Shown piece by piece: positions 6,742 through 13,384 of a stretch of 14,089 nucleotides of DNA. The notes below the pieces were generated by a model, which worked only from the letters and a program-made list of their open reading frames with translations, was not told the DNA's origin and made no database searches. Where the stretch lies: NCBI GenBank assembly GCA_036404275.1, contig DASXAM010000174.1, positions 1 to 14,089 on the forward strand, in the 5' to 3' direction. Position 1 is the first letter of the stretch. Each line of letters opens with the position of its first letter. The DNA comes from AP-15 sp036404275. Its GTDB lineage: Bacteria; Pseudomonadota; Alphaproteobacteria; ATCC43930; CGMCC-115725. Both the position numbers and the translations under genes were made by a program.

Positions 6742-7586
6742 ACGCGCCGCTCTCGAACAGTGCCCGGGCGCAGCCGCCAGCCGGCGAGCGCCATCGCGCC
6801 CAGCCGCGGCAGCAGTCGAGGGTGCAGCAATTCCGGGTCGAACTCCCGCATTCGCCGGGCATGCTCGGCGCAGCATTCCACGATCAGACCGCGCAGCGTG
6901 AAGCCATCGAGAAAGACGCTCGCCTGCGTCGCGGAAAAATCCTGACCGCTATTCGCCTCGCGGCCGCGCCGGACGGTGCCGAGCAGCCGGCCGATGGCGC
7001 GCATATAAAACCGAGCCGCGACCGCGGCGCGCAGCCAAGGCATGCCCCGCCCGCTGACCACCTGATGCCACGCCATCCAATTGATGAAAAAGACGATATG
7101 CCGGGTTTCTTCATGCAGCAGCGTGTCGAAGATGGCGAACATCGGCTCGGGCAGAAACGCTGCGCGACGCGCGATCTGAAAAACGCCAAAGCCGAGAAAC
7201 GAATCGAGACACTCGCCATAACCGAAATCGGCAAAGGCGCGGTGCAGGTCGCGGCTCAGCGGGTCGAGCGGCCGCTCTTCGGCGGCGATCCCGTAGCGCC
7301 GGATCATCGTGCGCAGCAGATCGGCGTGCCGCGCCTCCTCGAAGCCCTGCAGCATGACCGCCTCGCGCACCAGCGGGTCGGCGATGGTCCGGCCATAGGC
7401 GTCGACGATCGCGCCGGCGCGCCGTTCGGTATAGAGCACCTCGGGCCAGAACGGGATCGCGCGCAGGCGGCCGAGCGCAGCCGGGTCGAGCTCGGGCCAA
7501 TCCAGCGTCTCCGGGCCGTAGCGGCGATGGCTGGCGATGAACTGCCGACAGAAGCGCTCCTTGTGCTCCTCGGACCCGATCTTCAT
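6738..7586 (-). CDS. Ferritin-like di-iron protein, paralogue 2
   Basis: The 282-residue protein carries a ligand set expected for a four-helix-bundle di-iron site: E54 (LYTE), E84xxH87 in FEEARHADLL, E125 in GYGECLDSF, and E160xxH163 in LHEETRHIVFFINW. That is the E...ExxH...E...ExxH order shared by ferritin-like oxidases, rubrerythrins and AurF-like N-oxygenases. The C-terminal third (DFSAT, LIVECCAEHARR, FDPELLHPRLLPRL) aligns with the upstream gene, so the two are paralogues. The ATG at 7586 overlaps the upstream stop as ATGA, and its own stop overlaps the start of the HpnL-like gene. Longer frames upstream are low-complexity and lie over paralogue 1. There is no signal peptide and no clear membrane segment outside the bundle helices. 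Substrate and reaction are unknown; oxygenase, oxidase and iron-handling roles all fit. Confidence 0.78.
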   Translation of the reverse strand: MKIGSEEHKERFCRQFIASHRRYGPETLDWPELDPAALGRLRAIPFWPEVLYTERRAGAIVDAYGRTIADPLVREAVMLQGFEEARHADLLRTMIRRYGIAAEERPLDPLSRDLHRAFADFGYGECLDSFLGFGVFQIARRAAFLPEPMFAIFDTLLHEETRHIVFFINWMAWHQVVSGRGMPWLRAAVAARFYMRAIGRLLGTVRRGREANSGQDFSATQASVFLDGFTLRGLIVECCAEHARRMREFDPELLHPRLLPRLGAMALAGWRLRPGTVRERRV

Positions 7587-8554
7587 GTCGGCTGCCCGCC
7601 CGGATCCGCTGGCCGGCGCAGAAAGCGGCGCGCGAGGCGCATCAGCCGCGGCACCGTGGTAGGCCGCAGCAGTCGCGGGTCGTAGCCGGCGAGGCGCCGA
7701 TCGTTCTCGGCGAGGCAGACATCGATCAATGCCGCCGGCGACAGATCGACAGCGCCCACCGATTTGCTGCCGGTCAGTGTGAAATTGTTGTCTTGCGGCG
7801 TCCCGGCCGTCTCGCCGCGCCCTACGCCACGCGCCAGACCGATCCGCTCCCAAATCAAAAAGGCCCAGACCGCGACGATCTTAGCGCGAAACAGCAGGCG
7901 GCGCCAAACTGGCAGGTTGCGCAGCCTCCATGCCACCCAATTGACAAAAAACAGGATGTGGCGGCCTTCCTCCTGCATCACCGGCTCGAAGGTGTCGACC
8001 AGCGTCGGCGGAAAAAATCCCGAGCGGCGCGCCAAAGCGAACAGGCCAAAGGCGAAGAAGCTGTCGATGCACTCGCTGAAACCGGTAACCATAAAGGCCC
8101 ATTCGGGGTCGCGCGGCCGGACATATTCGGGCTCCGGGGCGAGCCGGATGCCATAGGCTTCGACGAGGTTCGAAAGAACTTCCTTGTGCCGCCCCTCCTC
8201 AAAGCCGTCGAGCTCGATCGCCTCACGCAGCAGCCGGTCGTCGGTGCATTCGGCATAGCTGAGAACGCGGAGCCGCGCCTTGCCCTCGGTCTGCACCGCG
8301 ATATCCCAAATCGGCAGGCTGACGAGCCGATCCCGCGCTTCGGTCTCGAGCACCGGCCAGTCGATGACCGCAGGCTTGTAAGGGTTGTGAGTGTCGAGCA
8401 GCATTCGGCAAAAGGCGGTCTTGTGCGCCTCGCTACCGGGTGCGATCAGCCCGGGCTCGGCGGCTGTCCAGATGCGCGCGGCGCGATCCGCGGCTCTGAC
8501 CTTTTCGTCGTCCCACATGGCCGCGCTTCCCGCTGTCCCCGCTCCACTCGACAT
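7583..8554 (-). CDS. Ferritin-like di-iron protein, paralogue 1
   Basis: The 323-residue protein is homologous along its length to the next gene (KTAFCRMLLDTHN versus KERFCRQFIASHR; DWPVL versus DWPEL; CxAExxRR and DPxLLxP near the C-terminus). Its di-iron ligands are all in place: E90 (VQTE), E120xxH123 in FEEGRHKEVL, E161 in GFSECIDSF, and E196xxH199 in QEEGRHILFFVNW. It has about 40 extra N-terminal residues and a longer, more hydrophobic segment at about 217-240 (RRLLFRAKIVAVWAFLIW) that might touch the membrane. I chose ATG 8554, preceded by AGAGG 4 nt upstream; ATG 8518 would remove 12 residues and has a weaker site. It is first in the operon and divergent from rpmH across 129 bp. The family is assigned by ligand pattern; the function is unknown. 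Confidence 0.78.
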   Translation of the reverse strand: MSSGAGTAGSAAMWDDEKVRAADRAARIWTAAEPGLIAPGSEAHKTAFCRMLLDTHNPYKPAVIDWPVLETEARDRLVSLPIWDIAVQTEGKARLRVLSYAECTDDRLLREAIELDGFEEGRHKEVLSNLVEAYGIRLAPEPEYVRPRDPEWAFMVTGFSECIDSFFAFGLFALARRSGFFPPTLVDTFEPVMQEEGRHILFFVNWVAWRLRNLPVWRRLLFRAKIVAVWAFLIWERIGLARGVGRGETAGTPQDNNFTLTGSKSVGAVDLSPAALIDVCLAENDRRLAGYDPRLLRPTTVPRLMRLARRFLRRPADPGGQPT

Positions 8555-8558
8555 CGCG

Positions 8559-8563
8559 CCTCT
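8559..8563 (-). promoter_or_regulatory. Ribosome binding site of di-iron paralogue 1
   Basis: AGAGG on the minus strand lies 4 nt before ATG 8554 and favours that start over ATG 8518, although the spacing is short. Confidence 0.4.
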
Positions 8564-8613
8564 ACCGCTACGATCGCGACGAGGCCGCCGAACGGCGCGC
8601 CGCCGACGCAGCA

Positions 8614-8642
8614 TTGACGCGACGGCGCGGCTCTCCTATACA
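8614..8642 (+). promoter_or_regulatory. Sigma70-type promoter of the rpmH operon
   Basis: TTGACG (8614-8619) and TATACA (8637-8642) are separated by exactly 17 nt, five of six matches to each consensus box. The predicted start near 8649 gives a leader of about 35 nt before the GTG of rpmH. An inverted repeat CGCCT-AAA-AGGCG (8651-8663) sits at the very start of this leader. This is the clearest promoter in the window and would drive rpmH through engB. Confidence 0.75.
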
Positions 8643-8683
8643 GCCGCCTCCGCCTAAAAGGCGTCGCAACCGGAGCCGTTTCC

Positions 8684-8818
8684 GTGAAGCGCACTTACCA
8701 GCCCAGCAACCTCGTACGCAAGCGCCGCCACGGATTTCGCGCCAGGATGGCGACCCCGGGCGGCCGCCGGGTGCTGAAAGCGCGCCGGGCCAAGGGCCGC
8801 AAGCGCCTCTCTGCCTGA
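8684..8818 (+). CDS. rpmH: 50S ribosomal protein L34
   Basis: This 44-residue, highly basic protein has the universal L34 sequence pattern: KRTYQPSNLVRKRRHGF at the start, then RARMATPGGRRVLKARRAKGRKRL. The length is exactly that of most bacterial L34 proteins. The start is GTG, with GGAG (8672-8675) 8 nt upstream. It is a structural component of the large ribosomal subunit. rnpA begins 4 nt after its stop codon, the classic rpmH-rnpA arrangement, and the promoter at 8614-8642 lies directly upstream. Confidence 0.97.
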   Translation: MKRTYQPSNLVRKRRHGFRARMATPGGRRVLKARRAKGRKRLSA

Positions 8819-8822
8819 GGCG

Positions 8823-9224
8823 GTGATTTCGACGGGCGAAGGTCGGCCGCCCGGCAAAACCGCGCACGGGCTTGCAAGGCTGAAGAGACGTGCCGATTTT
8901 CTGCGGGTTGCCGCAATCCGCAGACGGGCGGTGTTGCCCGGCTTGATTTTGCAGGCGGCGGCGCGGCCCGCCTCGCTGCCGGGCGTACCGGTGAGGATCG
9001 GGTTTACCGCCAGTCGAAGGGTCGGCAATGCCGTGATTCGCAATCGGGCCAAACGGCGGCTTCGCGCCGCAGCGGCGGAGGTGCTGACGAACGCAGGCCG
9101 ACCAGGCACCGATTACGTGCTGATCGCCCGCGCCGGCACCGCCGAGCGGAACTATGCGGCGCTGGTCGCCGACCTCGAAGCCGCGTTGCGGCGGGTGAAC
9201 CGCATCGCCGACGCCCGCCGTTGA
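8823..9224 (+). CDS. rnpA: Ribonuclease P protein component
   Basis: The 133-residue basic protein assists the RNase P RNA in 5' maturation of tRNAs. It begins its conserved part with ARLKRRADFLRVA (18-30) and carries the diagnostic RNR box ASRRVGNAVIRNRAKRRLR (63-81), followed by GTDYVLIAR (95-103), which corresponds to the family's DYVLIAR element. The start is GTG 8823, only 4 nt after rpmH. No ATG, GTG or TTG codon occurs between it and the conserved core, so this start is forced and gives a tail of about 15 extra N-terminal residues. The stop overlaps the ribosome binding site of yidD. Confidence 0.95.
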   Translation: MISTGEGRPPGKTAHGLARLKRRADFLRVAAIRRRAVLPGLILQAAARPASLPGVPVRIGFTASRRVGNAVIRNRAKRRLRAAAAEVLTNAGRPGTDYVLIARAGTAERNYAALVADLEAALRRVNRIADARR

Positions 9225-9228
9225 GGAG
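9223..9228 (+). promoter_or_regulatory. Ribosome binding site of yidD
   Basis: GAGGAG lies 7 nt before ATG 9236 and overlaps the rnpA stop codon (9222-9224). It decides for the ATG over the in-frame TTG at 9221. Confidence 0.7.
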
Positions 9229-9235
9229 CAGCGAG

Positions 9236-9493
9236 ATGGATTGGCCAAAGCGCGCCGGCCCGGCCAGCCTTTTTTTAGAAGCCGCGATCGGCGCCTATCG
9301 GCTGCTGCTCTCGCCGGTATTGCCGCCGTCCTGCCGGTTTTTGCCGAGCTGCTCGGAGTATGCGCTCGAAGCGGTCCGCCGGCACGGAGCATGGCACGGG
9401 CTGGGGCTGGCCTTGTCACGCCTAGCGCGCTGTCACCCCTGGGGCGGCAGCGGCTACGACCCGGTGCCCGAGCCCGGACCGCGCGGTCATTGA
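9236..9493 (+). CDS. yidD: Membrane protein insertion efficiency factor YidD
   Basis: The 85-residue protein matches the YidD family throughout: an N-terminal amphipathic/hydrophobic stretch with AYRLLLSPVLPPSCRFLPSC (21-40), conserved cysteines in CRFLPSCSEYALEA and near RCHPWGGSGYDPVP, and a short Pro-rich tail. YidD is a small inner-membrane-associated protein that assists YidC-dependent insertion. Its position between rnpA and yidC is the usual one. The start ATG is chosen by the GAGGAG site. Confidence 0.95.
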   Translation: MDWPKRAGPASLFLEAAIGAYRLLLSPVLPPSCRFLPSCSEYALEAVRRHGAWHGLGLALSRLARCHPWGGSGYDPVPEPGPRGH

Positions 9494-9524
9494 GCCGCTG
9501 CCGCCGGAACACCTTTCGACTGAA

Positions 9525-11264
9525 ATGGAACAGCGCAACCTCCTGATCGCGATCCTGTTGTCGGTCGGGATCCTGATCGGGTTTCAGTTTGTCTTCGAGC
9601 GCCTGCACCCGCCCCCGCCGCCGGGCCGCGCGCCGGCGCCCGCCGCCACCGCGCCGAGCCCGGCAAACCCGACGGGCGCGCCGGCAACGACCGCACCCAC
9701 CTCGACGGCGCCCGCCGCCACGGCAGGCGGCCCCGCATCGACCCAGCCGGTCAAAAGCCTGGAGGCGGCAACCGCCGGCCAGCCGCGCGTCAAAATCGTA
9801 ACACCCCGGCTGCACGGCTCGATCGCGCTCACCGGCGCCAAGCTCGACGATCTGACGCTCGCCACTTACCACGAGACCGTCGATCCGAAGAGCCCCGAGG
9901 TCGTGCTTTTGTCGCCACCCGGCACGGCGAACCCTTATCTCGCCGAATTCGGCTGGGTCGCGGCCGATGCGGGCAAGGCGAAGCTGCCGGGGCCGGAGAC
10001 CTTGTGGACCGCCTCGGCCGGGCCGTTGACCCCGTCGAACCCGGTGACCTTGACCTGGGACAATGGCCAGGGGCTCGTCTTTACCCGCACGATTTCGATC
10101 GACCCCGATTACATGTTCACGGTGCGCGACGCGGTCCGCAACACCGGCAGCGCGCCGGTCAAATTGTTGCCGTACGGGCTCGTCAGCCGTACCGGAACCC
10201 CCGAAGTCGCCGGATATTACATCCTGTTCGAGGGGATGATCGGCTATCTCGACGGCTCGCTCCAAGAGGTCAAATACAGCTCGCTGAGCCCGGACAAGCC
10301 CGACGATTATTCATCCACCGGGGGCTGGCTCGGCTTTACCGACAAATATTGGCTGACCTCGATGATCCCGCCGCAAAAGGAGGCGATCAAGGCACGCTTC
10401 ACGCATACCGTCGAGCACGGCGTCGATCATTACCAGACCGATTACCTCGGGCCCGAAGCGACGATCGCGCCGGGGGCGGAGCATGCGGTGTCGACCCGGT
10501 TTTTTGCCGGCGCCAAGGAGGTTGACCTGCTCGACGCCTATGCCGCCTCGGGGATCCCGCGCTTCGACCGCGCCATCGATTTCGGCTGGTTCTATTTTCT
10601 GACCAAGCCGATGTTTCTGGTGTTGCAGTTCTTCGACCGCATGCTCGGCAATTTCGGCTTGGCGATCATGCTGTTGACCCTGTGTGTCAAGCTTCTGTTC
10701 TTCCCTCTCGCCAACAAATCCTACCAGGCGATGAGCAAGATGAAGCTGCTGCAGCCCGAGATCCAGAAATTGCGCGAGCGTTTCCCGGACGACAAGGCGC
10801 GCCAGCAGCAGGAGATGATGGCGCTTTACAAGCGCGTCGGCGCCAACCCGCTGGCCGGCTGCCTGCCGATCGTCATTCAGATCCCGGTGTTCTTTTCGCT
10901 GTACAAGGTCTTATTTGTTACGATCGAGATGCGGCACGCGCCGTTTTTCGGCTGGATTCATGATCTGTCGGCGCCCGACCCGACTTCCTTCGCCAATCTC
11001 TTTGGCTTGATCCCGTTCACCCCGCCCTCGGTTTTGATGATCGGCGCCTGGCCCTTGATCATGGGCCTGACGATGTTTTTGCAGCAAAAGCTCAACCCGC
11101 AGCCGGTCGATCCGATGCAGGCGCGGATGTTCATGCTGCTGCCGATCGTCTTCACCTACATGCTGTCGCACTTCCCGGCCGGGCTCGTGATTTACTGGGC
11201 ATGGAACAACACGCTCAGCATCGCCCAGCAATGGGTGATCATGCACCGCGCCGGCGCCGCCTGA
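9525..11264 (+). CDS. yidC: Membrane protein insertase YidC (Oxa1 family)
   Basis: The 579-residue protein has TM1 at about 5-24, a long Pro/Ala/Thr-rich linker at 29-75, a periplasmic beta-sandwich (P1) domain at about 88-345, and the conserved Oxa1/YidC core at about 355-575 with five membrane segments. The hydrophilic-groove positive charge is Lys389 in LCVKLLFFPLANKSYQAMSKMKLLQ (E. coli has Arg366). The cytoplasmic coiled-coil loop ERFPDDKARQQQEMMALYKRVGANPLAGCLP follows, then PVFFSLYKVL and FPAGLVIYWAWNNTLSIAQQW at the C-terminus. It inserts and folds inner-membrane proteins alone or with SecYEG. It starts 31 nt after yidD with only a weak ribosome binding site. There is no long C-terminal basic tail of the Oxa1 kind. 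Confidence 0.96.
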   Translation: MEQRNLLIAILLSVGILIGFQFVFERLHPPPPPGRAPAPAATAPSPANPTGAPATTAPTSTAPAATAGGPASTQPVKSLEAATAGQPRVKIVTPRLHGSIALTGAKLDDLTLATYHETVDPKSPEVVLLSPPGTANPYLAEFGWVAADAGKAKLPGPETLWTASAGPLTPSNPVTLTWDNGQGLVFTRTISIDPDYMFTVRDAVRNTGSAPVKLLPYGLVSRTGTPEVAGYYILFEGMIGYLDGSLQEVKYSSLSPDKPDDYSSTGGWLGFTDKYWLTSMIPPQKEAIKARFTHTVEHGVDHYQTDYLGPEATIAPGAEHAVSTRFFAGAKEVDLLDAYAASGIPRFDRAIDFGWFYFLTKPMFLVLQFFDRMLGNFGLAIMLLTLCVKLLFFPLANKSYQAMSKMKLLQPEIQKLRERFPDDKARQQQEMMALYKRVGANPLAGCLPIVIQIPVFFSLYKVLFVTIEMRHAPFFGWIHDLSAPDPTSFANLFGLIPFTPPSVLMIGAWPLIMGLTMFLQQKLNPQPVDPMQARMFMLLPIVFTYMLSHFPAGLVIYWAWNNTLSIAQQWVIMHRAGAA

Positions 11265-11279
11265 AGGGACGCGGCGACG

Positions 11280-11957
11280 ATGCCGGACAGCGCTGCAGAA
11301 ATTTTTCCGCGGCGTGAGATCGAGCCGGAGCTGATCGAAGCCGGCCGGCGCCTGTTTGCCCGCGAAGCCCGTTTTGTCGCCGGCGCCGCCGAGCCCGCGG
11401 CGTTGCCGCCCGAGACCCTGCCCGAAATCGCCTTTGCCGGCCGCTCCAATGTCGGCAAATCGAGCCTCGTCAATGCGCTGACCGGCCGGCGCATGCTGGC
11501 GCGGATCTCGAACACCCCGGGACGGACCCGCCAGATCAACTTTTTCGACCTCGCCGGCGCGCTGATGCTGGTCGATCTGCCCGGCTACGGCTATGCCGCG
11601 GCGTCGAAGAGCGAGATCAGGCACTGGGCCCTCCTGGTCGAGCATTATCTGCAAAGCCGCGCCGTGCTGCGCCGGGTCTCGCTGCTGCTCGATGCTCGCC
11701 ATGGCATCAAGGAAATCGACCGGCCGGTGCTGCGCCTGCTCGACCGCGCCGGGGTCTCCTATCAGATCGTGCTGACCAAGATCGACAAGCTCGGCGTCGC
11801 CGAGCTCGCCGACAATGCCGAACGGGTCAGGGCCGAGCTTGCGACGCATTCCGCGGCACACCCCGAAATCCAGCCGACGAGCGCCGCAAAGCGGTTGGGG
11901 ATCGCAGCGCTGCGAGCAACTCTCGCCAGCCTCGTGCTGTCGGTTCCAGCCGGATAA
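11280..11957 (+). CDS. engB: Ribosome-biogenesis GTP-binding protein EngB/YihA/YsxC
   Basis: The 225-residue TrmE-Era-EngA-YihA-type GTPase has all G motifs: G1 GRSNVGKS (54-61), the switch-I region SNTPGRTRQINFF (77-89), G3 DLPGYG (99-104), G4 TKID (166-169) and G5 TSA (200-202). It acts in large-subunit ribosome assembly and is essential in many bacteria. The ATG lies 15 nt after yidC, with AAGGGA overlapping the end of that gene, consistent with one operon. The next gene is not argB as in many Alphaproteobacteria but a Rieske oxygenase 94 nt away. Confidence 0.95.
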   Translation: MPDSAAEIFPRREIEPELIEAGRRLFAREARFVAGAAEPAALPPETLPEIAFAGRSNVGKSSLVNALTGRRMLARISNTPGRTRQINFFDLAGALMLVDLPGYGYAAASKSEIRHWALLVEHYLQSRAVLRRVSLLLDARHGIKEIDRPVLRLLDRAGVSYQIVLTKIDKLGVAELADNAERVRAELATHSAAHPEIQPTSAAKRLGIAALRATLASLVLSVPAG

Positions 11958-12037
11958 GGGTTCCCTTGTCCTCTCCCGCCAAACAGCGGATGATCGCGTG
12001 CCGCCGCGGCGCCCCCCGGGCGGCGCTATCGTTCGAC

Positions 12038-12043
12038 GGAGGA
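12038..12043 (+). promoter_or_regulatory. Strong ribosome binding site of the Rieske oxygenase
   Basis: GGAGGA lies 8 nt before ATG 12052 and fixes that start against the longer open frame upstream, which overlaps engB in another phase. Confidence 0.8.
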
Positions 12044-12051
12044 ATGCACCG

Positions 12052-13347
12052 ATGCTGTCACCCGAAGACAACGAGCTCGTCACCCGCATCGGCGCGGGGA
12101 CGCCGATGGGCGAGGTGTTGCGGCGCTACTGGATCCCGGCGCTGATGACGCGGGAAATCCCCGAGCCCGACGGCCCGCCGGTGCGCGTGCAGCTCCTCGG
12201 CGAAAAGCTCCTCGGGTTTCGCGACAGCCGCGGCCGGGTCGGCCTGATCGACGAATTCTGCCCGCACCGCCGCGCCTCGTTGTGGTTTGGCCGCAACGAG
12301 GAATCGGGGCTGCGCTGCGTCTATCACGGCTGGAAATTCGATGTGGACGGCAATTGCACCGAGCAGATGAACGAGCCCGAGCCGTTCTGCAGCAAAGTGC
12401 GGCTGACCGCCTATCCGACCGTCGAGATGGGCGGCGTGATCTGGGCCTATATGGGGCCGAAGGACAAGATGCCGGCGCCGCCCGCCTTCGAATGGACGCA
12501 GGTGCCGGAAACTCATCGCCACGTCTCGAAAGTGTGGGAAGAGTGCAACTGGCTGCAGGCGCTGGAGGGCGGCATCGACACCTCGCACGCGCCGATCCTG
12601 CACCGCACGATCACGCCGAACACAAACCGTCCGGGGATCCCGGTGCAGGGACCGTTTGTGCGCGGCCGCGCGCCGATCCTCGAAGTCGATATCACCGATT
12701 ACGGCTACCGCTATGTCGGCATCCGGCCGCTCGACGACGACAAAACCTATGTCCGGTCCTACCATTTCGTCATGCCGTTCACCCAGATCCGGCCGCAGCA
12801 ATTGGGCCGCGCGATGGGCGGCGGCGACCGCACCAATGTCGCCGGCCACATCTGGGTCCCGATCGACGATGAGAACTGCATGGTCTGGAACTGGATGTAC
12901 AGCTATGGCGAGCAGGGCCTCGACGACGAGGACCGCATGGAGCGCGGCAATGGCAACGGGCCCGACTATGTCGAGCAATCGGGCGAGTTCCGCTCGCTCC
13001 GCAACAAGCGCAACAACTGGATGATCGACCGCGAAGTGCAAAAGAACGAGACCTTTACCGGCATCGACGGCATCAACACCCAGGACCGCGCGGTGCAGGA
13101 GGGGATGGGGCCGATCGTGGATCGCTCGAAAGAGCATCTGGGACCGGCCGACCGCGCGATCATCGCCACTCGCCGGCTGTTGCTCGATGCGGTCAAGACG
13201 GTGCAGGCCGGCGGCAACCCGCCCGGCGCCGACGCCAGCTATTACTCGGCGCGGGCGATCGAAAAGATCTTCCCGCGGCAAGAGACGTGGCGCAGCACCG
13301 TGCTGCCCGATATGTACGCCGAGGCGCTGCCGGTCGCGGCCAAGTAG
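12052..13347 (+). CDS. Rieske non-heme iron ring-hydroxylating oxygenase, alpha subunit (phthalate 4,5-dioxygenase-like)
   Basis: The 431-residue protein has an N-terminal Rieske domain with [2Fe-2S] ligands C70, H72, C89 and H92 (CPHRRAS ... CVYHGW). The C-terminal catalytic domain has the mononuclear-iron motif NWLQALEGGIDTSHAPILH (166-184), with D176, H179 and H184 as the electron-transfer Asp and the two iron His residues expected of the family. Later family-typical segments are NWMIDREVQ (322-330) and INTQDRAVQEGMGPIVDRSKEHLG, split here around 341-364. These features match the one-component-oligomer (alpha-only) class, represented by phthalate and chlorobenzoate dioxygenases and related demethylases. 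Such enzymes need a reductase; none is in the window, so electrons must come from elsewhere. The substrate cannot be read from sequence. It has its own GGAGGA site, and a gap of 94 nt from engB suggests separate expression. Confidence 0.88.
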   Translation: MLSPEDNELVTRIGAGTPMGEVLRRYWIPALMTREIPEPDGPPVRVQLLGEKLLGFRDSRGRVGLIDEFCPHRRASLWFGRNEESGLRCVYHGWKFDVDGNCTEQMNEPEPFCSKVRLTAYPTVEMGGVIWAYMGPKDKMPAPPAFEWTQVPETHRHVSKVWEECNWLQALEGGIDTSHAPILHRTITPNTNRPGIPVQGPFVRGRAPILEVDITDYGYRYVGIRPLDDDKTYVRSYHFVMPFTQIRPQQLGRAMGGGDRTNVAGHIWVPIDDENCMVWNWMYSYGEQGLDDEDRMERGNGNGPDYVEQSGEFRSLRNKRNNWMIDREVQKNETFTGIDGINTQDRAVQEGMGPIVDRSKEHLGPADRAIIATRRLLLDAVKTVQAGGNPPGADASYYSARAIEKIFPRQETWRSTVLPDMYAEALPVAAK

Positions 13348-13384
13348 CTCCGGCCGGGCCCCTCGCCGGGATACGGCCGCGCGG

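Noticed and set aside
8568..10265. 565-codon minus-strand open frame across rpmH, rnpA, yidD and the yidC start
   Set aside because: It is antisense to four well-recognised genes and its translation is Arg/Gly-rich low complexity without a recognisable domain; GC-rich DNA gives such frames by chance.
12000..12027. GC-rich inverted repeat between engB and the Rieske gene as a terminator
   Set aside because: Arms are short, several alternative pairings exist in low-complexity GC sequence, and there is no T-run.
10911..12089. 392-codon minus-strand open frame across yidC and engB
   Set aside because: Antisense to two certain genes, low-complexity composition, no domain.
12058..13281. 407-codon minus-strand open frame antisense to the Rieske gene
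   Set aside because: The plus strand has intact Rieske and iron motifs and a strong ribosome binding site; the antisense product has no recognisable motif.
13348..13384. CCGGC/GCCGG hairpin as a bidirectional terminator between the convergent genes
   Set aside because: Only a 5-bp arm and no T-run on either side; not distinguishable from random GC-rich pairing.
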